A stretch of DNA of 7,470 bases from a bacterium (GTDB taxonomy: Bacteria; Patescibacteria; Saccharimonadia; Saccharimonadales; UBA4665). Location of the stretch: NCBI GenBank assembly GCA_021778165.1, contig JAJYCU010000006.1:4831-12300 (forward strand), read 5' to 3'. The notes below the pieces were generated by a model. It saw only the letters and a program-made list of their open reading frames with translations. It did not search any database and was not told the origin of the DNA. The position numbers were made by a program, and so were the translations under genes. This document shows, one piece after another, positions 1 to 7,088 of this stretch; the first letter of the stretch is position 1, and the number at the start of each line of letters is the position of its first letter.

Positions 1-1
1 T

Positions 2-226
2 TTTCTAGAGGCAGCCTTTAACGAGGTGGGGATTAAAGATTGGTCACCATATGTTAAACAAAACCCAGAGTTTTTTAGACCAGCCGAAGTAAATATACTT
101 TTGGGAAACCCTAAAAAAGCTGAGGAAAAACTTGGTTGGAAGCGGCGGGTAGATTTTAATGATTTAGTTAAGATAATGCTAAACAATGATATAGAAATTG
201 AAACCAGAAAGCTTAAAAAGAAGTAA
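2..226 (+). CDS. gmd: GDP-mannose 4,6-dehydratase, C-terminal fragment (5' end outside window)
   Basis: The reading frame is open from base 2 and stops at TAA 224-226, giving the last 74 residues. A GTG at 26 could look like a start, but the family pattern continues upstream of it (FLEAAFNEVG), so the gene simply enters from the left. The segment FFRPAEVNILLGNPKKAEEK followed by LGWKRRVDFNDLVKIML is the characteristic C-terminal part of Gmd: the RPAEV sugar-nucleotide-binding stretch, then the 'KA.EKLGW.P.v.F.eLv..M' tail of this extended SDR family. The enzyme converts GDP-D-mannose to GDP-4-keto-6-deoxy-D-mannose in the cytoplasm, the branch point to GDP-D-rhamnose, GDP-L-fucose or GDP-perosamine. 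The Rossmann fold and catalytic Thr/Tyr/Lys lie outside the window. Its position just upstream of the transporter and glycosyltransferases suggests it supplies a 6-deoxyhexose donor. A related GDP-sugar epimerase/dehydratase is less likely. Confidence 0.9.
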   Translation, partial: FLEAAFNEVGIKDWSPYVKQNPEFFRPAEVNILLGNPKKAEEKLGWKRRVDFNDLVKIMLNNDIEIETRKLKKK

Positions 227-234
227 ACTTTTTA
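214..234 (+). terminator. Weak A/T-rich hairpin over the gmd stop codon (possible terminator)
   Basis: TAAAAAG (214-220) can pair with CTTTTTA (228-234) across a 7-nt loop that contains the TAA stop. The stem has one G-C pair and its T tract is inside the 3' arm rather than after it. This is a poor canonical intrinsic terminator; some attenuation between gmd and the following promoter is possible. Confidence 0.22.
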
Positions 235-246
235 TTCAACCCTAAG

Positions 247-255
247 TGTTATAAT
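247..255 (+). promoter_or_regulatory. Extended -10 promoter for the polysaccharide operon
   Basis: TGtTATAAT (TG at 247-248, TATAAT at 250-255) is a perfect extended -10 element. No convincing -35 box is seen 16-18 bp upstream (about 226-233 reads AACTTTTT), which extended -10 promoters can tolerate. A transcription start about 7 nt downstream would fall near 262, leaving a leader of only some 6-7 nt before the ATG at 269. It is well placed to drive 269-7078 as one transcript. Confidence 0.6.
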
Positions 256-268
256 AGTTGGAAAATTT

Positions 269-2329
269 ATGAGAAAAACCAAAATACTTTTACGAGCCTC
301 AACAAAGGCTGTGAGAAAAATACTAAAAGCAGACTTAAGGTATAGAAACAAAGACATGTTTCAGATTACCGGTTATTTAGTAAGGTTTGTTTTTAAAAAT
401 GGACCTAAAAAAACAGCAGGCTTGATTAAGAAAGAAATACTGAGCATAGACAGACAATTAGGAAATAATCTCCATTTTCCAAATGGAATAATAACCGGAG
501 CCGACAAGAACGACATTAAAAGATGGTATAAACACCATAGCGATCATTTAGTTACAATTGTTATACCAAGCTACAATGACTTTGAAATCTTAAAACCTAA
601 TATCGAAAAACTTAAAGCTACCACGGACGCAGAAAGAGTTGATATTTTAGTTGTAGATGATTATTGTAAATCATCTTCCAGAGAACAGCTCAAAACCCTT
701 GAAGGTGATAATGTGAAGGTAATTTACAGAAAAGAGAACGGCGGTTTCGCAAAAGCTGTAAATACCGGTTTTAAGGCTGTCGAAAGAAATAGAGACATAG
801 TTTTATTAAATAGCGACATATTGGCTCATGAAGGATGGCTAGAGGCTTTGCAATACGGAGCGTATGAATTCGGGGTTGACACCGGAATCGTTGGCCCTAA
901 ATTACTATACCCGGATGGAAGAATACAGAGCGCAGGCACTCACAGAAATACAGACTCTCCAGAATGGTTTGACCACTATTATAGGTTTCAAGACTCCAAC
1001 TATGGGCCAGCAAATATACCCCACTACTGTTTAGCCGTAACGGGAGCTTGTATGTATATAAAACGAGAATTCATAGAGTATGTTGGAATATTTGATGAAA
1101 AGTTTGAATTTGCTTTTGAAGATGTTGATCTTTGCATTCGAGGCTGGGAAAAAGGCTATAGATCCCTATATTTTCCTATGTCCGAATTAACCCACATCGA
1201 ATCTGCATCAAGATCTAAGAATAAAGAAATATCTATAAAAGAAAAAAACTCGATTAATTATTTTTGGAAAAAATGGAAAAAATGGTTTGACGATAGAAAT
1301 GTTTATGATTCTCAAGGAAGAGTAAGATTAATATTCGTTTTGCAGTCAATGGGTATGAGTGGAGGTATTAAATCTGTTTTTGAACATGCAAACATGTTAT
1401 CCAACAAAGGATTTAATGTTGAAATATGGGGATTAGATGCTAAAAATAGACCATGGAACATATCGGAAGATGTAAAAATCAGAATCTTTAAGAATTATGA
1501 AAGACTTACCATTGCCTTGTCTTCCGAGGAAGCAATTAAAATTGCTACATGGTGGGAGACTTCACACCCAGTATGGCTGTCTTCTGTAAATAAAGGTATC
1601 CCTGTTTATTTTATCCAAGAATTTGAGACCTGGTTTTATCCAGATGATTTGGTGGCTCAAGCAACTGTTGTTTCTTGCTACCGAAAAGAGTTCAAGAACT
1701 TAACGGAATCAAGCTTCAACCAAGAGGAACTTAGATCAATTGGCCTTAATTCTGTTTTAATTCCGCTTGGATACGACAATAGCATATACAAACCATTAAA
1801 AATCAAAAGAGAGAAAGACGTTTTATTGGGTGTAGGTAGGTCATTTTTTCAAAAAAACCTTAAGTTCACCCTAAACGCTTGGAAATCGTTAAAAGAGACT
1901 AGGCCAACAATGTGGCTTTTTGGAACCGAACCAGAACTTTCAAAAGTCGACAGTAAGATTAAGTATTTTAATAAACCAAGCAATGAAGAAGTTAACGAAC
2001 TATACAATAAAGCCACTGTTTTTGTTCAAACATCTAGGCATGAAGGTTTTTGTCTGCCTATACTTGAAGCTATGGCAACCGGATGTCCAATAATTTGTAC
2101 AGACGCCCATGGGAATAGAGATTTTTCATTTAATAACAAAAACTGTCTAATGGTTGAACATGACGATGTTGAAGGTTTGGCAAAAGCGATAAATAGGTTG
2201 ATGAATGACGATAAATTACAGAAAAAGTTATCCGAAGGCGCTTTAAAAACAGCTCAAAATTTTAAATGGCCGGTTATAATAGATAGAGTCGAAAAATTCT
2301 ATAAAGAAATCGCCGAGCAAAATCCATGA
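269..2329 (+). CDS. Bifunctional glycosyltransferase, GT2 domain fused to GT4 domain
   Basis: This 686-aa cytoplasmic enzyme has two transferase modules. Residues 95-315 are a GT-A fold GT2 domain: VTIVIPSYND (95-104), VVDD (128-131), the LLNSD metal-site motif (179-183), FEDVDL (283-288) and THIES (308-312). A Lys/Trp-rich linker (about 320-345, WKKWKKW at 333-339) joins it to a GT-B fold GT4 domain, about 351-686. That domain has the acceptor-side GMSGG loop (362-366), GVGR (521-524) with K529, and the EX7E motif E592-E600 within HEGFCLPILEAM, which binds the nucleotide-sugar. Residues 1-92 match nothing I recognise. Such fusions are common in O-antigen and capsule loci and probably add two successive sugars to a lipid-linked glycan; donor and linkage cannot be read from the sequence. 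The ATG at 269 has only a weak GGAA upstream and lies 14 bases after a -10 box. The stop overlaps the next start by 4 nt (ATGA). Confidence 0.9.
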   Translation: MRKTKILLRASTKAVRKILKADLRYRNKDMFQITGYLVRFVFKNGPKKTAGLIKKEILSIDRQLGNNLHFPNGIITGADKNDIKRWYKHHSDHLVTIVIPSYNDFEILKPNIEKLKATTDAERVDILVVDDYCKSSSREQLKTLEGDNVKVIYRKENGGFAKAVNTGFKAVERNRDIVLLNSDILAHEGWLEALQYGAYEFGVDTGIVGPKLLYPDGRIQSAGTHRNTDSPEWFDHYYRFQDSNYGPANIPHYCLAVTGACMYIKREFIEYVGIFDEKFEFAFEDVDLCIRGWEKGYRSLYFPMSELTHIESASRSKNKEISIKEKNSINYFWKKWKKWFDDRNVYDSQGRVRLIFVLQSMGMSGGIKSVFEHANMLSNKGFNVEIWGLDAKNRPWNISEDVKIRIFKNYERLTIALSSEEAIKIATWWETSHPVWLSSVNKGIPVYFIQEFETWFYPDDLVAQATVVSCYRKEFKNLTESSFNQEELRSIGLNSVLIPLGYDNSIYKPLKIKREKDVLLGVGRSFFQKNLKFTLNAWKSLKETRPTMWLFGTEPELSKVDSKIKYFNKPSNEEVNELYNKATVFVQTSRHEGFCLPILEAMATGCPIICTDAHGNRDFSFNNKNCLMVEHDDVEGLAKAINRLMNDDKLQKKLSEGALKTAQNFKWPVIIDRVEKFYKEIAEQNP

Positions 2330-3138
2330 ACTTAATTTTTTTTAAAAAGTATTTAAAACCAAGTAACCTAAATCTAATTAGAGAGTTAGTCGCCAGTGAT
2401 TTTAAATTAAGATACCAAGGTTCCGTTTTGGGCTATTTCTGGTCACTGCTTAGACCATTATTCATGTTCGGTGTGCTGTACATTGTTTTTACTCACGTAA
2501 TTCGGTTAGGTAACTCAGTACCACATTATCCACAGTATCTATTGTTGGGTTTAGTGATGTGGACTTTTTTTATAGAAGCGACGGTAAGTGGAATGAATGC
2601 TATAACAGGCCACGGTGATATGATTCGAAAGGTCAGCATACCGAAATACACTATTGTAGTCAGTACTATGCTATCAGCCTTTGTTAATTTTTGTTTTAAT
2701 ATGGTTATTGTCTTGATATTTATGTTTATTGGTCATATTGAATTTAGGCTAACTTTATTATTGGTACCATTTTTAATAATAGAATTAATGGTTTTTGCTC
2801 TAGCCCTATCTTTTATTTTATCTGCACTGTATGTAAAATTTCGTGATCTTAGCCATATTTGGGACGTTATATTACAGGCCGGTTTCTATGCCACTCCGAT
2901 CATATATTCTATGTCAATTGTGCCAAAAAAACTTATTAAATTTGTTGCTATAAACCCTTTGGCACAAATTTTCCAAGATATGAGGGCTTTTATGATTACG
3001 CCAGCTACTCTTACCACTAAACAGGTTTATAACTCTCAGATGGGTAGGATTATTCCAATTTTAATTGTTATTGCGCTCTGTTTTGTTGCATTTTGGTATT
3101 TCAAAAAAAGCTCTGGTAAGTTTGCAGAGGAACTATAG
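2326..3138 (+). CDS. wzm: ABC-2 type polysaccharide export permease (Wzm-like)
   Basis: This 270-aa integral membrane protein has about six hydrophobic segments: roughly residues 40-58, 69-88, 110-135, 142-170, 180-197 and 241-258. The N-terminal amphipathic region with LRYQGSVLGYFWSLLRPL (28-45) is the hallmark of Wzm/TagG/KpsM-type ABC-2 permeases. The INPLAQIFQDMR segment (209-220) matches the conserved loop before the last membrane span. It would form the dimeric channel that moves a lipid-linked glycan across the cytoplasmic membrane, powered by the ATPase encoded directly downstream. The start overlaps the preceding stop as ATGA, so translation is probably coupled; no good Shine-Dalgarno sequence is seen. 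A wall teichoic acid exporter (TagG) has the same fold, but the large C-terminal domain of the partner ATPase and the glycosyltransferase context favour a polysaccharide. Confidence 0.93.
   Translation: MNLIFFKKYLKPSNLNLIRELVASDFKLRYQGSVLGYFWSLLRPLFMFGVLYIVFTHVIRLGNSVPHYPQYLLLGLVMWTFFIEATVSGMNAITGHGDMIRKVSIPKYTIVVSTMLSAFVNFCFNMVIVLIFMFIGHIEFRLTLLLVPFLIIELMVFALALSFILSALYVKFRDLSHIWDVILQAGFYATPIIYSMSIVPKKLIKFVAINPLAQIFQDMRAFMITPATLTTKQVYNSQMGRIIPILIVIALCFVAFWYFKKSSGKFAEEL
3126..3132 (+). promoter_or_regulatory. Shine-Dalgarno sequence that sets the wzt start
   Basis: AGAGGAA (3126-3132) lies inside the end of wzm, 7 nt before ATG 3140. It supports 3140 rather than the upstream in-frame ATG at 3065 and is the best ribosome-binding site in the window, in contrast to the genes at 269 and 7136, which have almost none. 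Confidence 0.8.
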
Positions 3139-3139
3139 G

Positions 3140-4351
3140 ATGGATAAAGATATAGCTTTGTCGGTAAAAAACACCTACAAAGATTTTCTATTACCGCATG
3201 AAAGAAAAAACTCAATTAAAGAGTACGTACTGCATTTTAGTAAACCAACATACGAGAAACAACATGCCTTAAAGGATATATCTTTTGAAGTCGAAAGAGG
3301 GGAATTTTTTGGCATCGTTGGAAGAAATGGCAGCGGTAAAAGCACTCTGCTAAAAATAATCGGGGGAATATATAAACCAACTAAAGGGTCAGTCCAAGTT
3401 AACGGTTCTTTGACGCCGTTTATTGAATTAGGAATAGGTTTTAATGCTGAACTTAGTGGTAGAGACAATGTTTTCTTAAATGGCGCTATACTGGGATTGA
3501 CCAGAAAAGAAGTTCAGAATAAATATAACGAAATTGTTGAATTTGCCGAACTTGAAAGATTTATGGACCAAAAACTTAAAAACTACTCTTCTGGTATGCA
3601 AGTACGTTTGGCTTTCTCAATAGCTATGCAAGCCCACAACGACATTTTATTAATAGATGAAGTTCTAGCGGTCGGTGACGAGAGGATTCAAAGAAAAAGC
3701 ATAGAAGTCTTTGAAAGCATAAAAAAGAAAAGAGACAAAACGGTTATTTTTGTTAGTCATGATATGCAAACTATTCAGCAATTCTGTGATAGAACTATGG
3801 TAATCCACGACAGTAAAGTTAAATTTATTGGTGATTCAGCCAGAGCAGCGATGGAATATAAGAAATTAAATTTCCCGGAACTGGCTCAAGACGTAACAGT
3901 TGATAGTGATAGCTTGGCTAGAAAAGATCAACGTGCCGGAACTGGTAAAGTAAGAATTACAAAGTATGAAGTATTAAATGAAGATAATAATTCAGACAAT
4001 ATCATACCTTTTGGTAAAAAATTTTCTATTAAGTTTTATTATCAAGCCTATGAAAAGATTGAAGATGTTGTGTTTGGAGTTGGTCTAAAGAATAAAAACG
4101 GCGACAGTATCTATGGACCCAATACCAAAGAATCTAAAATCCCGTTACACTTAAAGAAAGGCGAGGGTCAGATAGTAATGAATGTTAGCGAAAATGTTTT
4201 TTCGCCTGGCACCTATACCCTGGAAGCTGGTTTTTTTAATGATTCTCAAACCATCAGCCATGACTACATAAGCATTAAAAATGCAATAACATTCGTAGGA
4301 ATAGAAAGGCATGGTTATGTTTACATTCAACCCGAGTGGATTATTGGCTAA
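3140..4351 (+). CDS. wzt: Polysaccharide export ABC ATPase with C-terminal carbohydrate-binding-type domain (Wzt-like)
   Basis: Read from ATG 3140, this is a 403-aa cytoplasmic ATPase. An in-frame ATG at 3065 would add 25 residues inside wzm and lacks family support, while 3140 has a strong SD and follows the wzm stop by one base. The nucleotide-binding domain (about 5-240) has Walker A GRNGSGKST (61-69), a Wzt-type FIELGIGF stretch in the Q-loop region (94-101), the signature YSSGMQ (149-154), Walker B ILLIDE (169-174) and the switch His in FVSHD (204-208, H207). Residues about 265-403 resemble the Wzt C-terminal beta-sandwich: RITKYEVLN (272-280), FGVGLKNKNGDSIYG (312-326), FSPGTYTLEAGFF (354-366) and VYIQPEWII (394-402). 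In E. coli O8/O9a this domain binds the modified chain end before export, so this exporter may also select capped chains. It pairs with the permease upstream. Confidence 0.94.
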   Translation: MDKDIALSVKNTYKDFLLPHERKNSIKEYVLHFSKPTYEKQHALKDISFEVERGEFFGIVGRNGSGKSTLLKIIGGIYKPTKGSVQVNGSLTPFIELGIGFNAELSGRDNVFLNGAILGLTRKEVQNKYNEIVEFAELERFMDQKLKNYSSGMQVRLAFSIAMQAHNDILLIDEVLAVGDERIQRKSIEVFESIKKKRDKTVIFVSHDMQTIQQFCDRTMVIHDSKVKFIGDSARAAMEYKKLNFPELAQDVTVDSDSLARKDQRAGTGKVRITKYEVLNEDNNSDNIIPFGKKFSIKFYYQAYEKIEDVVFGVGLKNKNGDSIYGPNTKESKIPLHLKKGEGQIVMNVSENVFSPGTYTLEAGFFNDSQTISHDYISIKNAITFVGIERHGYVYIQPEWIIG

Positions 4352-5174
4352 CGAAAAATTCGATGTCAATGCTTATGAAAAACTTGATCCAACATTCGCG
4401 AGTCGGTACCTAATTCAAGCTAGCATCCTAAGAGCCTATCAAGAGGCTTCTGGAATAAAAAAACTTAAGGTTTTGGATGTAGGAGGATCAGGAAGCATTA
4501 TTACTCAATTTATTGATGTCGACCTAACAATTATAGACATCTTACCTAATACAGGAAAATTAGACAATTATATTGAAGGTAGCGCACTGATGATGCCGTT
4601 TGCGGATAATAGTTTTGACGTTGTTATATCTTGTGATGTACTCGAACACATCGGTAAAGATGACCGCGCCAAATTCATAAAAGAATCTTCGAGAGTAAGC
4701 CGAGATTTTTTAATAATCGCAGCACCATATAATTTGAGTGGCGTTAGACTCGCCGAGATTTCCGCTAATAATTTTTACAAAAAATTAACCGGTCAAGATC
4801 ATATTTGGCTGTTAGAACATTTACAAGATGAACTCCCTGAACTAAATCAATCAATTAATACTTTTAAAAAAATCGGGTTAAACACAAATTATTTTTCTCA
4901 TACCTCACTGGATTATTGGCAATTAATTACTAGGACCAGTTTTTTACTTGGTTTAGAACAAAAACACCCTGTTTTTGTTAAAAAAATTAAACAGTTAAAT
5001 CACTATTATTTGGATAAAATAATGATTAAAGATTTTTCTGATACCGGTTACAGAACTTTTTTGCTGGCAAGTAAAAAATCCGAGATCGCTTTAGTTAAAG
5101 ACAAGGACATTTATTCGCCTGAACTTGAAATAATATTTTCTATTCTTACCGAGGCATTGCTGGATTTAGTATGA
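4311..5174 (+). CDS. Class I SAM-dependent methyltransferase, possible glycan chain-end methylase
   Basis: This 287-aa soluble protein carries a Methyltransf_11-type Rossmann core. Motif I is VLDVGGSGS (54-62), the likely acidic residue for the SAM ribose is D76 in TIIDI, and SALMMPFADNSFDVVISCDV then LEHI (91-114) is the typical post-motif region. About 170 further residues form a mainly helical tail I do not recognise. The start is uncertain: ATG 4311 overlaps wzt by 41 nt, ATG 4317 has AAAGG at 4305-4309 with 7-nt spacing, and TTG 4344 would shrink the overlap to 8 nt; all are in frame. The stop overlaps the next start as ATGA. Position straight after wzt parallels E. coli wbdD, whose methyltransferase caps the O-antigen, so a role in O-methylating the glycan is a reasonable inference. 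No kinase domain is present. The substrate is unknown, and a methylase acting on internal residues is possible. Confidence 0.85.
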   Translation: MVMFTFNPSGLLANEKFDVNAYEKLDPTFASRYLIQASILRAYQEASGIKKLKVLDVGGSGSIITQFIDVDLTIIDILPNTGKLDNYIEGSALMMPFADNSFDVVISCDVLEHIGKDDRAKFIKESSRVSRDFLIIAAPYNLSGVRLAEISANNFYKKLTGQDHIWLLEHLQDELPELNQSINTFKKIGLNTNYFSHTSLDYWQLITRTSFLLGLEQKHPVFVKKIKQLNHYYLDKIMIKDFSDTGYRTFLLASKKSEIALVKDKDIYSPELEIIFSILTEALLDLV

Positions 5175-7078
5175 AAAGATATATAGTCAAAGCTAAATCG
5201 TACACACCTCTAGTAAAAAAGAAAAACTTCGAGGCCCTTAAGAGTAGTTTTAAAAATATTGAAGCCGATAATGCTATTCTGAGAAATAGAAATGATGAAT
5301 GGGCTAATGAGGTTCGAAATCTAAGGCTAGAAATCCAAAGATTAAAGGAATATGAAAAATGGTTAGCTCTTTACTATCCAGACACAGGTGTTATTAAAAA
5401 TCAAAGAGAACAGGCTAATGATTTTACTTATCGTCCTCTAATCTCGGTAATTTTACCGGTTTACAACACAGACCCAGATTATTTAAGAGTTTGTATTGAA
5501 TCAGTTATCGGTCAATCCTATACAAACTGGCAGCTCTGTATTACTGATGATGCATCAAATCTACAACCAACGATTGATTTGCTCAAACTATACAGTATTA
5601 AAGAACCTAGAATTAATTTACTGACTCGAAAAGAAAATGGACATATTAGTGTAGCGAGCAACGACTCAATTAGTCGCGCAGAAGGTGATTTCATCGCGTT
5701 ACTTGACCATGATGATTTCTTGTGGCCAAATGCTTTGTTTGAAGTAGTTAAGCTTTTACAAGACAAACCTGAAGCCGACCTTATTTATTCGGATGAAGAT
5801 AAAATTGATGCTGATAGCGATAAATTCATTCATTTTTCTCCGTATTTTAAACCAGACTGGAGCCCTCATCTGCTAGAATGCATTAATTATATTACTCATT
5901 TTAGTGTGCTAAGAACTGAGTTGGTAAGAAAAATTGGTGGTTTTGATCGTCATTTGATTGGCGCACAAGACTGGGATTTATTCTTAAGGCTTAGTGAAAA
6001 TTCAAACAAAATATATCATATCCCGACTATTCTATATAGTTGGCGAGCTCATGAAAATTCAACAGCAAAAAGCTTAGATTCAAAAAACTATGCACTAAAC
6101 AACCAAAAAACTGTTCTTGAAAATCATTTCAGTAGATTAAATAAAAATGTTGAGTTAATTTTAGATGATAATAACTCTTTCTGGTATCCAAAATATAAAA
6201 CCAAAGGTAAGCCAAAAGTTTCTATAATAATTCCAACTAAAGATAAAAAAGATTATCTAGAAAGATGCATTGCGAGCATTATAGATAAAACTAACTACAG
6301 TAATTACGAAATAATAATAGTCGACACTGGTTCTAAGGAAGAAATAAGCATTGCTTATTTAAATCATTTAAAGCTTAATTTTAAAGATAAAATAAAAATA
6401 AAATACTGGAAGAAACAACCATTTAACTATTCTGATGCTTGTAATTTTGGTGCCAAGTATGCCTCTGGGGATTATTTATTAATGCTCAATAACGATACAG
6501 AAGTTATTACAGAAAATTGGATTGAAGATATGCTTGGATATGCTCAACAGAGTAAAACTGGTGCGGTTGGAGTCAAGTTATTATTTCCGACTAATCAAAT
6601 TCAACATGCAGGTGTGACGGTCGGCATTGGTAGTCTTAAACCCGTAGCTGCGCATTCCGGTACAGGTATAGATATAAACGCACCAGATTTATTGGCTATG
6701 ACATACACAAATACAGTTAGAGATGTTATGGTTGTTACGGCTGCGTGCTTAATGATTAAAAAAGACATATTTTGGCAAGTTAAAGGGTTTGATCCTATTT
6801 TTAGAGTAACATTTAATGATGTAGACCTTAACTTAAAGCTAATTGCTGCAGGATATGAAAATATATATTTACCATTTGTTCAGCTATACCACCACGAATC
6901 AATTTCTGTTGGAAAAGTCTTTCAGAACAGAGACATGACCGAATTGAATAGTTCAGCGAATTTGATGAGGACTAAGTGGGGTAAAATGATTAAAAGAGAT
7001 AAATTCTATAATAAGAATTTTTATATTTTGAGTTCGAATTTTGGTTTAGATATCTATACTAGCCCAAAAAATAAATAG
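5171..7078 (+). CDS. Tandem GT2-GT2 glycosyltransferase with N-terminal coiled coil (RfbC-like)
   Basis: This 635-aa protein begins with a heptad-like, charged segment (about 18-65) predicted to be a coiled coil. Domain 1 (about 90-320) is a GT2 of the Myxococcus RfbC-like type: ISVILPVYN (91-99), ITDDASN (124-130), LLDHDD (177-182), YSDEDKI (206-212), FKPDWSPHLLECINYITHFS (226-245) and the acceptor-side GAQDWDL (264-270). Domain 2 (about 348-600) is a second GT2: VSIIIPTKD (350-358), IIVDTGS (382-388), LLMLNNDTEV (436-445), FNDVDLNLKLIAAGY (548-562) and YHHES (573-577). VDTGS replaces the more usual VD[ND]GS, but D385 is kept. Both modules look catalytically intact, so the enzyme could form two linkages of a repeat unit; sugars and linkages cannot be inferred. 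No membrane span is seen. It starts inside the methyltransferase stop (ATGA) with only a weak TGGA 6 nt upstream, indicating translational coupling. It is the last gene of the operon, ending at TAG 7076-7078. Confidence 0.92.
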   Translation: MKRYIVKAKSYTPLVKKKNFEALKSSFKNIEADNAILRNRNDEWANEVRNLRLEIQRLKEYEKWLALYYPDTGVIKNQREQANDFTYRPLISVILPVYNTDPDYLRVCIESVIGQSYTNWQLCITDDASNLQPTIDLLKLYSIKEPRINLLTRKENGHISVASNDSISRAEGDFIALLDHDDFLWPNALFEVVKLLQDKPEADLIYSDEDKIDADSDKFIHFSPYFKPDWSPHLLECINYITHFSVLRTELVRKIGGFDRHLIGAQDWDLFLRLSENSNKIYHIPTILYSWRAHENSTAKSLDSKNYALNNQKTVLENHFSRLNKNVELILDDNNSFWYPKYKTKGKPKVSIIIPTKDKKDYLERCIASIIDKTNYSNYEIIIVDTGSKEEISIAYLNHLKLNFKDKIKIKYWKKQPFNYSDACNFGAKYASGDYLLMLNNDTEVITENWIEDMLGYAQQSKTGAVGVKLLFPTNQIQHAGVTVGIGSLKPVAAHSGTGIDINAPDLLAMTYTNTVRDVMVVTAACLMIKKDIFWQVKGFDPIFRVTFNDVDLNLKLIAAGYENIYLPFVQLYHHESISVGKVFQNRDMTELNSSANLMRTKWGKMIKRDKFYNKNFYILSSNFGLDIYTSPKNK

Positions 7079-7088
7079 TAGTATTTTT
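7067..7088 (+). terminator. Weak A/T-only hairpin at the operon end (possible terminator)
   Basis: AAAAATA (7067-7073) can pair with TATTTTT (7082-7088) across an 8-nt loop that includes the TAG stop. The stem has no G-C pairs and would be unstable alone. Its bases also take part in the longer inverted repeat 7071-7173, so the two structures would compete. No GC-rich intrinsic terminator is visible after the operon. Confidence 0.18.

Noticed and set aside
26..226. Independent 66-aa gene starting at GTG 26.
   Set aside because: The frame is open to the window edge and the residues upstream of the GTG continue the Gmd pattern, so it is the tail of a longer gene.
1242..1285. A7 run and two A6 runs at the GT2-GT4 linker as a programmed slippage site that would release a GT2-only protein.
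   Set aside because: Lys-rich linkers in AT-rich genomes produce such runs, and no pseudoknot or SD-like stimulator was seen; the TGGAAAAAA duplication simply encodes WKKWKKW.
2275..2280. TATAAT at the end of the GT2-GT4 gene, about 45 bases before wzm, as an internal promoter.
   Set aside because: It lacks the TG extension and a -35 match at 17 bp, and it encodes part of the conserved C-terminal helix; the ATGA overlap indicates co-transcription instead.
3065..3139. Upstream in-frame ATG extending Wzt by 25 residues into wzm.
   Set aside because: ATG 3140 has AGAGGAA at ideal spacing, follows the wzm stop directly and matches the usual N-terminus of Wzt proteins; the extra residues are the wzm coding sequence read in another frame.
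3175..3468. 97-codon reverse-strand reading frame inside wzt.
   Set aside because: It lies opposite the conserved Walker A region of wzt, has no ribosome-binding site or recognisable domain, and is best explained as a shadow.
4151..4369. 72-codon reverse-strand reading frame across the wzt/methyltransferase junction.
   Set aside because: It is antisense to conserved Wzt C-terminal sequence and shows no family resemblance.
5518..5766. 82-codon reverse-strand reading frame inside the tandem GT2 gene.
   Set aside because: It is antisense to the first GT2 catalytic core and has no coding signal of its own.
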